A stretch of 64,000 nt of DNA from Paraburkholderia rhynchosiae (GTDB taxonomy: Bacteria > Pseudomonadota > Gammaproteobacteria > Burkholderiales > Burkholderiaceae). Below are positions 26,815-34,163 of this stretch, piece by piece. Position 1 is the stretch's first letter. Every line of letters begins with the position of its first letter. The stretch spans positions 186,001 to 250,000 of the forward strand of contig NZ_PNXY01000008.1 of assembly GCF_002879865.1 (NCBI RefSeq), written 5' to 3'. Both the position numbers and the translations under genes were made by a program. Under the pieces are notes generated by a model, which was given only the letters and a program-made list of their open reading frames with translations, searched no databases and had not been told where the DNA came from.

Positions 26815-27786
26815 TTAGCGTGTCCGGTCGCTCCGCCATTGCGCAAACGTCAAGGGCTTGACGCCCCCTTCGGCGACTTCGGACGCCTCGATCGGGCTCC
26901 AGCAGTAGAAAGCGTCGCCCCAACCGGGGACCGCTTGCGGCTTCAGCATCCTGAATTCGACGCCCGACCGATAGGCCAGATACGGCCAGAAGAGCGGCAT
27001 GACCTCGCGCACCGCCATCTGTTTGAGCAACTCGGCGGGGCCGCTTTCGTCCGCGACGATTTCGCCCTGGGAGATCCAGTCGTGCTCGGCCCACGCGACG
27101 AATACGCTTGCCCTTCCCTCACGATCGAACATAAGAATCGCATTCTGCTCGGGACGCCAGTAATACTCGACAATACCTTTGTCCGCCACCAGTTCGTCGA
27201 TCACCTTTCTCGTGCGCGGATCGCAATACGTCATGCCGTTCTCGCCCAACGCGAGCCAGCCCGTTTCGGAGCAGTGGCGGCTCTTGGCGTCGTTGACGAA
27301 ATGAACGAGACGGTTCGCGGAATCCGCGTCGGTCTTGCGCAGATATAAATCGACGATACCGGCGTTGAAGGCTTTCACCGCGACTGTTTCGTCGGCGACG
27401 CCGGTCAGCAGAATCTTCGCGCAATGCAGGTTTGAGATCGACGAAAGGAACTCGACGCCGCTCACGCCGGGCATGTCGTAATCCACGACGACCGCCGCCA
27501 CTTCGGAGAAGCGGGAATCGCGGGCCAGCACATCGCGCTGCGGCGACGTTTCGACAAAGCGCTCAAAACCCGTCTCGCTCAGGCACGCGGAAGCCGGCGC
27601 AAATTCCAGCGAATTCTCACGCGCGTGTTGGCGGATGAAAGCGAGTCCCGTTTGAGGGCGCGAGAAAAAAAGATTGGTGGACACATCCGGAAAGAAACGG
27701 CGCAGCGCGTCGAGGTAGCTGTCGTTGTCATCTACGAAGACAACCGTTGTCGGATAGGAGACGGGTGGTCGAATAAACTTGTTCAT
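26815..27786 (-). CDS. Atypical response regulator with extended receiver and unknown C-terminal domain
   Basis: 323 aa from the ATG at 27786. The receiver starts at VVFVDDNDSYLDAL (acidic pair Asp19-Asp20). The phosphoacceptor is probably Asp102 in VVDYDMPGVSGVEFL, with the Thr in ILLTGVAD and Lys in DLYLRKTDAD completing the active site. About 50 extra residues separate the first helix from the phospho-Asp strand compared with a usual receiver. The C-terminal ~140 residues (ETGWLALGENGMTYCDP onward) match no output domain I recognise and carry no helix-turn-helix. No kinase gene is adjacent. An alternative start at 27846 adds 20 residues. Confidence 0.8.
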   Translation of the reverse strand: MNKFIRPPVSYPTTVVFVDDNDSYLDALRRFFPDVSTNLFFSRPQTGLAFIRQHARENSLEFAPASACLSETGFERFVETSPQRDVLARDSRFSEVAAVVVDYDMPGVSGVEFLSSISNLHCAKILLTGVADETVAVKAFNAGIVDLYLRKTDADSANRLVHFVNDAKSRHCSETGWLALGENGMTYCDPRTRKVIDELVADKGIVEYYWRPEQNAILMFDREGRASVFVAWAEHDWISQGEIVADESGPAELLKQMAVREVMPLFWPYLAYRSGVEFRMLKPQAVPGWGDAFYCWSPIEASEVAEGGVKPLTFAQWRSDRTR

Positions 27787-28079
27787 ATTTTCACGTGTTT
27801 CGTCAGGCGGCCGCAGGAAGATTACCGTGACAGGCTCCCCGGTCACCGCATGCGCTCACGTGGAACATGCCGGCGCGCCGCACCCTGCGTGCACGCCGGT
27901 CTTTCTATCGCTGGTTGCCTGGCCGGTTCCCGTTGAGCCATATAGTACAGGGCTCTTGGCATCAAAAGTACAAACTTACGTGCTTTTGCCGCAGCGTATG
28001 CGCGTTGAATAAAGCGAATAAGCGATGCTGAAACGAGTCGCTGGGAGCGCGCTATTTTGCGTGCATCCGATGCCGGCGA
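27787..28079. other. 293-bp spacer without a recognisable gene
   Basis: It separates the response regulator start from the 3' end of the HAD hydrolase gene. The response regulator promoter should be here. It is somewhat AT-richer around 27940-27990 than its surroundings. I see no dyad, RNA gene or terminator that I would defend. Confidence 0.4.
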
Positions 28080-28754
28080 TCATGGCCGTGCGGCCACTTC
28101 GTCCAGATGATCCAGCAGATCCGCGGGATCGTCATACACCCGCAGTGCGCCCGCGCGTTCGAGCTCTTCCGTGCCGTAGCCGCCCGACAGCAATCCCACG
28201 CCGAGCGCACGGCAGCGTCGCGCCGCGAGCATGTCCCAGATGCTGTCGCCGACCACGACCGAGTGCTCGATCGCAACGCCGAGGCGTTCCGCCGCCGCGA
28301 TGAAAAGGTCCGGGTCGGGCTTCGCGTATTTGACGTCGTCGCGCGTGACGACCACCGCTTTCGCCGGATCGACGCCGAGCGCTTCCAGATTCAGCGCCGC
28401 TGTTTCCATGCGGCCGCTGGTGGCCACCGCCCAAGGCGTTCCGGCTTGCGTCAGCGCATCGAGCAATTCCCGCGCGCCGGGCAGCGGACATACTTGCGCG
28501 CGCAACCGTTGATAAGCCGCCGCGTGCGCATGACGCAGACGCTCACTGCGCTCGGCGCTGATATCGCCGTGCGTCTCACGCAAAAGCTGATTGGTGAAGA
28601 GCCCGCCGCTCATGCCGATCTTTCGATGAATCCGCCAGACCGACAGCGGGATGCCCTCTCTGTCGAGTGCTTCTTTCCAGGCCAGCACGTGCTGATAGAC
28701 ACTGTCGACGAGCGTGCCGTCGAGATCGAACAGAAATGAGGTCTGGATTCGCAT
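28080..28754 (-). CDS. HAD-family phosphatase (phosphoglycolate phosphatase-like)
   Basis: 224-aa haloacid-dehalogenase superfamily hydrolase. Motif I is FLFDLDGTLVDS (nucleophile Asp and acid Asp), motif II the Thr/Ser of WAVATSGRMET, motif III the Lys in VKYAKPDPDLF, and motif IV VVVGDSIWDMLAAR. The alpha-helical cap is the C1 type, between motifs I and II. AAGGAG stands before the ATG at 28754. Substrate not determined; beta-phosphoglucomutase-like and phosphoglycolate phosphatase-like members share these motifs. Confidence 0.9.
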   Translation of the reverse strand: MRIQTSFLFDLDGTLVDSVYQHVLAWKEALDREGIPLSVWRIHRKIGMSGGLFTNQLLRETHGDISAERSERLRHAHAAAYQRLRAQVCPLPGARELLDALTQAGTPWAVATSGRMETAALNLEALGVDPAKAVVVTRDDVKYAKPDPDLFIAAAERLGVAIEHSVVVGDSIWDMLAARRCRALGVGLLSGGYGTEELERAGALRVYDDPADLLDHLDEVAARP

Positions 28755-28810
28755 GGTGGGCTCCTTGATGGCTACTCCCCCCAATATGCCACGGCCGAAG
28801 CCGTCCGGCA

Positions 28811-29470
28811 TCAGCGCGTTTTGCCGCGAGCGCCCTTGCCGGCGGTCCCCGCGCGCGGCGCATCCTTGCTGGCCGGGGCGCCGCCGCTCAACTGCTCCAT
28901 CCACGACAACGCGTCGACATACGACAGGAACTGTTTCAGATAACCCGGCGACAACTCGCGCATCAGCGAAAGCGAGCGATGCACGAGGCTGCGCGAGTTC
29001 AGCGGACCGGCGTTGCCGGGCGCCGGTTGCAACGACTGCCGCAACTGCTTTTCGGTGCGGACCTGGGCCCACGTCTGTCTGAAGTAATCGAGCGCGGGCA
29101 GTTCAGGGTACGGGGCGTGACCGGGTTCGTATTGCTGCGCCTCGGTGTGCATGTAGTCGACCAGTTGCGCGAGCGCGCCGGGTGTCGGCTCGCCTTCGGA
29201 TGCAGCAGGATGGGTAGCCGCATGGGTATCCGCTGGCGTGGATGTTGTTCGTTCCATGTCCCGCGCATACGCTTCGAGCAGGCCGGACAGCTTTTCGTCG
29301 AGCACACGCCGCGTCTTGCCGCTCTGCGCGGCGACACGCCGCTCCAACGCGTCGATGAAACGAAAACGCATCGGGTCGAGGCGATCGGCGCCGCGCTCGC
29401 GCCAGGCGTCGAGCGTGGCCCGCGGCGTCCGTGTCGTCTCAGTCACGGGGACGCTCACGCTGTCACTCAT
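28811..29470 (-). CDS. DUF2894 protein, last gene of the MotAB/ZorAB-like block
   Basis: 219-aa soluble protein with no signal peptide or membrane helix. It begins MSDSVSVPVTETTRTPRATL and contains LDPMRFRFIDALERRVAAQSGKTRRVLDEKL, then a Pro/Thr-rich linker, then a helical C-terminal half (LVHRSLSLMRELSPGYLKQFL) and a basic tail. It matches the DUF2894 family, which follows DUF802/OmpA genes in Burkholderiales. The start overlaps the OmpA gene's end by 8 bp, so it is coupled to that gene. Function unknown; a cytoplasmic partner of the motor-like membrane complex is the simplest inference. Confidence 0.85.
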   Translation of the reverse strand: MSDSVSVPVTETTRTPRATLDAWRERGADRLDPMRFRFIDALERRVAAQSGKTRRVLDEKLSGLLEAYARDMERTTSTPADTHAATHPAASEGEPTPGALAQLVDYMHTEAQQYEPGHAPYPELPALDYFRQTWAQVRTEKQLRQSLQPAPGNAGPLNSRSLVHRSLSLMRELSPGYLKQFLSYVDALSWMEQLSGGAPASKDAPRAGTAGKGARGKTR

Positions 29471-30119
29471 GGGGCTTTCCCGCCGCCGCCGACAGCCTCG
29501 GAACCGGCGCAATTTCCACGCGGCGGTTGCGCGCCCGCCCCTGCTCGTCGGTATTCGAACTCACGGGTTGAGCCGAGCCGAACGCCGCCGCGAACACCGA
29601 CGACGCCGGCACACCCGCATCGATCAACGCACGTGTCACCGTCAGCGCGCGCTGCGCCGACAGTTCCCAGTTATCCGCGAAACGGCGGTTGCCTTCGCGC
29701 AGCCGCTGGTCGTCGGTAAAGCCGCTCACCATCAGGATCTCGTCGTTGGCGCGCAGATAGGCGGACAACGGCCCCGCCAGGCTCTTCAACAGATCACGCC
29801 CTTGCGGCTGCAACTGGTCGGAGTTGAGCGCGAACAGCACATTGCCGCTGATGCCGATACGCCCATTGACCAGCGTCACGCGGCCCGCCGCAAGCGGTCC
29901 GGCCAGCGCCTGTTCCAGCGTCTTGCGGCGCTGCGTTTCCAGCTGGCGCTGTTTGACCTCCTGCTCGAGCTTGTTCGACAGTTCCAGCTGCACGCCGATG
30001 ACGGCCACCAGAATCAGCATGAACGCGCCGAGCAGCACGGACATCAGGTCGCCGAACGCAGCCCATATCGGTGCGCCAGGCTCCACGCCGCCGTCGATGT
30101 CCTCGCTCATCCCGCTCAT
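29463..30119 (-). CDS. MotB/ZorB-like OmpA-family protein
   Basis: 218-aa protein with a short cytoplasmic N-terminus, one membrane helix (about residues 20-44) and a periplasmic OmpA peptidoglycan-binding domain (about 85-205). The helix begins FGDLMSVLLGAFMLILVAV; the Asp24 at its start matches the proton-carrying Asp of MotB and ZorB helices in position. A coiled coil (QLELSNKLEQEVKQRQLETQ) links to the OmpA fold, whose peptidoglycan ligands are in VSGFTDDQRL and GRARNRRVEI. It overlaps the upstream DUF802 gene by 4 bp (ATGA), the usual sign of a stoichiometric stator pair. Confidence 0.9.
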   Translation of the reverse strand: MSGMSEDIDGGVEPGAPIWAAFGDLMSVLLGAFMLILVAVIGVQLELSNKLEQEVKQRQLETQRRKTLEQALAGPLAAGRVTLVNGRIGISGNVLFALNSDQLQPQGRDLLKSLAGPLSAYLRANDEILMVSGFTDDQRLREGNRRFADNWELSAQRALTVTRALIDAGVPASSVFAAAFGSAQPVSSNTDEQGRARNRRVEIAPVPRLSAAAGKPHE

Positions 30120-32386
30120 GCCGCTTCAACTCCATCCGTTGCGCGCCGCGCCGCGAGCTGCTGCAAGTCTTCGACGATCTGCTTCTGCGACATCACGCTC
30201 AGATCGACAACCTCGCGCGCCTGCGCCACGTAGTAGGCGAGCTGTTCATCGCTGCGCGTGAGCGACTTGTCGAGCGCGGTTTCGATCCGTTCCAGATGCG
30301 CGACGAGCTTGTCGTTGGACTCGCCGAACGACTGCACGGCCGCACCGAACGCTTCGCCGAGGCTCGCCACCTCGACGGCGCCGCCGGTGATCTGCGCGGC
30401 AATGGTGCCGATCCTGTCCGCTTCGGCCTCGACCTTGTCAGTGAAGCGCGTGCCGACGCGCTCCAGTAAATCCGCCGACGTCGCGACAAGCGCGTCGACT
30501 GCCGTGCGTTGTTCCGTCGATGCATGATTCACCGCATCGAGCAGCGTTTCGAGCGTCTCCAGCAGGCGGCTGCGTTCTTCCAGCATCGCGGTGTCGCGCA
30601 CCATGCTGTCGGAGAGCTTCTGGCGCAGTTCGGCGACCACCTCGGCCGCGGCCTTCGGCGCCTCGGACGCCGCTTGCACGAGTCGCGAAATTTCGACGAT
30701 GGTCTCTCTTGCATGCGCCTGCGTCTGCGCCGAGATGTCGCGCGCGGTCTGCGCGAGCGTGTCGCAAATCTCCTGCTGACGGCTCGCCGTGCGCTCGCCC
30801 GCTTGCTGCCATTCCTTGCCGAGCGTGACCGCCATCGAATCGAGCTTCGCGGTCCACGCCGCGAGGCGCTCTTCGCTGCGCTCGCCTGCCTGCTCCCATT
30901 CCTTGCCGAGGGTGGCAGCCGTCGAACCGAGCTTCGCCGTCCACGCCGCGAGCCGCTCTTCGGTGCGCTCGCCCGTTTGCTCCCATTGCTTGCCGAGCGT
31001 GGCCGCCATCGAACCGAGCGTCGCGGTCCAGGCCGCGAGCCGCTGTTCGTCGCGCGACGCGAGTTCGGTCTGCAAGTCCGCGTGCGACTGTCCGACGGTG
31101 TGCAGCAACGACGCCGAGTGCTGTCCGAAGGTCGCGGCCGCGGCAGTCAGCGCCTGTTCGTGACGCGCCGCCAGCGTCGCGCCGGCTTGCTCCTGACGCG
31201 ACAGCGCCTCGTTCCATGCTTGCGATACGTTGCCCGCTGCGGTTTCCAGCCGCGCGGACACGCTGTCGATCAAACCGGCCGAACGCTGTTCGAAGGTCTG
31301 CGTAAAGTGATCCAGCGACAAGCGCAACTGCTGCGTCAGTTCCTCGCTCGAACGCTGATGTCCGGCGAGCGCCTTGTTCCAGATGTCGGCGACCGTCGCG
31401 GTGGCCAATTCGAAACCGCTCGACAACCCGTCGAGTTGCCGCTGCACCGCCTGCGACACGCTCTCGTGCAAGGCCGAGCTTTCGCGCGCGAGGCCGGCCA
31501 TCGTCGCCTGCATGACGGGTTCCAAAGCCTCGCCAGCGGCGCGCGTGCTGTCGGCGACGCTCTGCTTGAGCGACTGCTCGACCGATGCCGCGAGGCACGT
31601 GTACGCGGCCTGAGCCTTGCCGTGAAATGCTTCCTGGCTCGCGAGTTGCCGCTCGTTGAACGCGAGGCTGTGCTGCTCCATCGCGGCCATCATCGTCTGT
31701 AGACGGTCGACCAGTGTCGGCATGAGCTCGGCTTGCCGCTGCAAAAGCCGGAAGCTTTCGTCGCGCTGATGAGCCTGCGAGTAGATGCGCAAGCTCGTCG
31801 CGATCTTGACGTCGAGCCGTTGCGCCGCTTCCAGCCGCTCGCGGCGGCACAACGCGGACAGCAGGCCGAGCATCGCCGAGCTCGCCACGCCCGCAATCGA
31901 CGTCCCGAACGCGAATCCGAGCCCCTTGACCGGCGCGGCCAGCGAAGCGCGGATCGCCGCGAGATCGGTCGCGCCTTCGAGCGCCATGCCGGTGCCGCGC
32001 AGCGTCACCACCATGCCGAGCAGTGTGCCGAGCATGCCGAGCAACACCAGCAAGCCGACGAGGTAAGGCGTAAGCGCGGGCCCCGGCAGCGCGACTCGCT
32101 CTCCTTCGATGCGAAGGCGCACCGCATTGCGCAGGCTCGGATGCAGCAGTTCGAGCCAGGCGCCAAGCCGCGGCGGCGGCTCAGACAGGTCCGCGACGGC
32201 GCGCGTGAGCGTCGACGTGGCCTGGCTGTAGCGCCGCAATTCGAGCGCGCCCGTCAGATAGCAGGCGCCGATCAGCAGCGTGACAGCCAGCGCCAGCCAG
32301 TTCGAACCGACATAGCCGATGGCAATGCCGCCCACCGCGGCGAGACCTGCCGCGAACAAAACGAGATCAATACGATATCTGGACAT
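30116..32386 (-). CDS. DUF802 membrane protein with MotA/ExbB/ZorA-like core and long helical tail
   Basis: 756 aa from the ATG at 32386. Two membrane helices lie at about 8-28 and 31-48, then two more at about 107-129 (LVGLLVLLGMLGTLLGMVV) and 155-178 (LGFAFGTSIAGVASSAMLGL). The second pair has the Gly/Thr pattern of MotA/TolQ/ExbB/ZorA pore helices, with Thr121 and Thr162 as candidate pore residues. From about residue 190 to the end is a long Gln/Ala/Glu-rich helical tail, including three 29-residue repeats near 445-530. Its stop overlaps the MotB-like gene. DUF802 is a family name only; the motor reading is inference from architecture. Confidence 0.88.
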   Translation of the reverse strand: MSRYRIDLVLFAAGLAAVGGIAIGYVGSNWLALAVTLLIGACYLTGALELRRYSQATSTLTRAVADLSEPPPRLGAWLELLHPSLRNAVRLRIEGERVALPGPALTPYLVGLLVLLGMLGTLLGMVVTLRGTGMALEGATDLAAIRASLAAPVKGLGFAFGTSIAGVASSAMLGLLSALCRRERLEAAQRLDVKIATSLRIYSQAHQRDESFRLLQRQAELMPTLVDRLQTMMAAMEQHSLAFNERQLASQEAFHGKAQAAYTCLAASVEQSLKQSVADSTRAAGEALEPVMQATMAGLARESSALHESVSQAVQRQLDGLSSGFELATATVADIWNKALAGHQRSSEELTQQLRLSLDHFTQTFEQRSAGLIDSVSARLETAAGNVSQAWNEALSRQEQAGATLAARHEQALTAAAATFGQHSASLLHTVGQSHADLQTELASRDEQRLAAWTATLGSMAATLGKQWEQTGERTEERLAAWTAKLGSTAATLGKEWEQAGERSEERLAAWTAKLDSMAVTLGKEWQQAGERTASRQQEICDTLAQTARDISAQTQAHARETIVEISRLVQAASEAPKAAAEVVAELRQKLSDSMVRDTAMLEERSRLLETLETLLDAVNHASTEQRTAVDALVATSADLLERVGTRFTDKVEAEADRIGTIAAQITGGAVEVASLGEAFGAAVQSFGESNDKLVAHLERIETALDKSLTRSDEQLAYYVAQAREVVDLSVMSQKQIVEDLQQLAARRATDGVEAA
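30785..31050 (-). repeat. 87-bp coding repeat (three units) in the DUF802 tail
   Basis: Three consecutive copies encode a 29-residue unit starting RLAAWTA(T/K)LGSMA and ending in a GER(T/S)EE-type junction. The copies differ at a few residues (GSM, GST, DSM; KQWEQT, KEWEQA, KEWQQA). Unit length fits a long helix, so repeat number would set tail length. Confidence 0.8.
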
Positions 32387-32396
32387 GGTGTCCCGG

Positions 32397-33266
32397 TTAG
32401 CGAGTACGAAGGGCGGCGAGCAGCCCTTCGACCGGTTGTAAACGAACATCCAGCTCGGCAAGCAACACGCTCTGCATGTCTTTGCGGAATACGTCGAGCC
32501 AGGCGCCGGGCGCGACCAATTGAGCGTGCTTCGGCGATGCTTTTGCGGCGTCGGCGGCTTGGGCCGCTGCGGCGGAGTGGACGGTGAGGCTTGCGATCTT
32601 TGCGCCTTCCTCGGCTCGCGCGGCTTGCGCGGCATCGTCCGCCGTTTGCTCGACGGCCTGCGCCTGCCGTGCGGCGTCGCGTAAGCGCTCGAAGTGCCCC
32701 GCGAGCAACACGGGCACGGTGGCGAGCAGGTTCCGCTCGCGCTCGCTCAGTGCGCGCTCCATCACAGCATCCAGCACCGCTAGACGGCCCATGGCGGGCG
32801 ACTTCGCGGCCAGCAACGCGCGCAGCCGGCCGCGCAAATTGCCGACGCCCGTTTCCATCGATTGCTGCAGGGCCACGTAGCGTTGACGAAACTGCGCGTA
32901 GTCGACCGGTACGGCCGGCGCGGCCTGCATTTCCGCGGACGCGCGCTGCTGTGCGACGTGCACGAAACGGCGCCGCTTGTCGGCGGCAAACATGCTGTCG
33001 CCCGCGATGGTTTTCACCAGCGACGCACGCACGCGCGCGCATTCCGCTTCTTCGGCGCTGCCGAACGCTCGCGCGCCCGCGGGCACCGCGAGCGGCGCGC
33101 CGGTGAGCGCCGACGACAGTGCGATCGCGTCCGTCCAGCCGAGCCAGTCGCTCAACCGGTCAGACAGCGATTGCCGGAATTCGGGAACGTCGACATCGGC
33201 GAGACGCGCCAGCAGGCGGACAAGCGCCGGGCCGCTGAGAGCTGTGCGCTGGGGGGCTTGCAACAT
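32397..33266 (-). CDS. DUF3348 protein, first gene of the MotAB/ZorAB-like block
   Basis: 289-aa soluble, mostly helical protein with no signal or membrane segment. It starts MLQAPQRTALSGPALVRLLARL and contains FRQSLSDRLSDWLGWTDAIALS, VDYAQFRQRYVALQQSMETGVGN and, near the end, APGAWLDVFRKDMQSVLLAEL. These are the marks of DUF3348, the usual neighbour of DUF802 in Burkholderiales. The stop is 10 bp before the DUF802 start. Function unknown; it probably assembles or regulates the membrane complex encoded next. Confidence 0.85.
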   Translation of the reverse strand: MLQAPQRTALSGPALVRLLARLADVDVPEFRQSLSDRLSDWLGWTDAIALSSALTGAPLAVPAGARAFGSAEEAECARVRASLVKTIAGDSMFAADKRRRFVHVAQQRASAEMQAAPAVPVDYAQFRQRYVALQQSMETGVGNLRGRLRALLAAKSPAMGRLAVLDAVMERALSERERNLLATVPVLLAGHFERLRDAARQAQAVEQTADDAAQAARAEEGAKIASLTVHSAAAAQAADAAKASPKHAQLVAPGAWLDVFRKDMQSVLLAELDVRLQPVEGLLAALRTR

Positions 33267-33409
33267 ACCACCGAATGCAAAAAAGTGAGCAGTTTACACG
33301 CAGACGCAGGCAACGGCTTCCGCCGCGTGAAGATTGGTCGGCAACACAGCCGCGTTCCGGCGTTGTAGAGACGCTCGATGACGCCTCAAGAACCGCGTCC
33401 CACCTGCGC

Positions 33410-34057
33410 TCAAATAGCGCCGCGCGGACGATGTTCGTCCGCATCGACGCAACACACCAGCGCGTCGGCGTCCTCGTCGCCCACGCTCAGATAGATATGC
33501 CCAACCGAGCTGTCGAAATAGAGGCTGTCGCCCGGCATCAGCTTGAACGACTTGCCGTTTTCAAAGCGCAATTCGAGCTTGCCGCTCAGCAGAAAGACGA
33601 ACTCCTCGCCCGAGTGCCGGATGTACTCGGGGAAGTCCGACACGGCGCGCGCGTGGATGTGTGCGCGCATCGGCATCATGCGTTTGCCGGTCAGACTGTT
33701 CGCGAGCATGCCGTACTCGTAGTTCGGCGTGTCGTAGATCTGCTGCTTGCCCGCCGCCGTAAACGACGGCTTCATCGCGCCGGCGCCCGGCTTGCGGCGC
33801 CGGCCGAAAATCGCGTCGAACTCGAGTTCCAACGAATGCGCGAGCGCCGCGAACTTGTCGTACGTCAGCGCGATATCGCCGCGCTCAGCCTTCGAGATCG
33901 TCGATACCGCTATGCCCGAGCGCTCCGACAACTCGGCCAGCGTCAGCCCGCGCGCTTTGCGCGCCTGCCGCAAATGCCCGCCCACCAGCTTGTGATCGAG
34001 CAAAGGCGGCGCTTCGTGCACGGCCGCTTTCTGTTGTTCCATTACGGCTTTGGCCAT
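33410..34057 (-). CDS. XRE-family regulator with C-terminal cupin
   Basis: 215 aa from the ATG at 34057. An XRE helix-turn-helix at about residues 25-82 (LRQARKARGLTLAELSERSG then VSTISKAERGDIALTYDKF) is followed by a cupin sensor domain at about 130-210 (HSGEEFVFLLSGKLELRF and MPGDSLYFDSSVGHIYL). Proteins of this plan often control amino-acid, polyamine or amide catabolism through a ligand in the cupin. It is divergent from the MFS-amidase-oxidoreductase operon. Longer in-frame starts (34117, 34234) run through the AT-rich operator region and are rejected. Confidence 0.9.
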   Translation of the reverse strand: MAKAVMEQQKAAVHEAPPLLDHKLVGGHLRQARKARGLTLAELSERSGIAVSTISKAERGDIALTYDKFAALAHSLELEFDAIFGRRRKPGAGAMKPSFTAAGKQQIYDTPNYEYGMLANSLTGKRMMPMRAHIHARAVSDFPEYIRHSGEEFVFLLSGKLELRFENGKSFKLMPGDSLYFDSSVGHIYLSVGDEDADALVCCVDADEHRPRGAI

Positions 34058-34084
34058 CTGATCCGCTTCCACTTGCCATGAAAA

Positions 34085-34126
34085 TTTCTCGGATATGAGA
34101 AATTTATTTTTTCTCATATATGATAA
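34085..34126. promoter_or_regulatory. Twin palindromic operators between the XRE-cupin gene and the MFS operon
   Basis: Site 1 TTCTCGGATATGAGAA (34086-34101) and site 2 TTCTCATATATGATAA (34111-34126) share the frame TTCTCnnATATGAnAA. They are exactly 25 bp apart. Both are near-palindromes in an unusually AT-rich stretch that should also carry both promoters. They are strong candidates for autoregulatory binding by the XRE-cupin protein. Confidence 0.7.
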
Positions 34127-34163
34127 CTCACGTCGATTCCACCTTTCCTGTGGGAACCCTATC

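Noticed and set aside
30509..31702. 397-codon plus-strand open frame opposite the DUF802 tail
   Set aside because: It mirrors the helical repeats of the real gene and has only Arg/Leu-rich antisense composition.
28811..33266. Canonical Zorya defence system
   Set aside because: The membrane pair is similar in plan, but no ZorC, ZorD helicase or ZorE nuclease gene is in the block.
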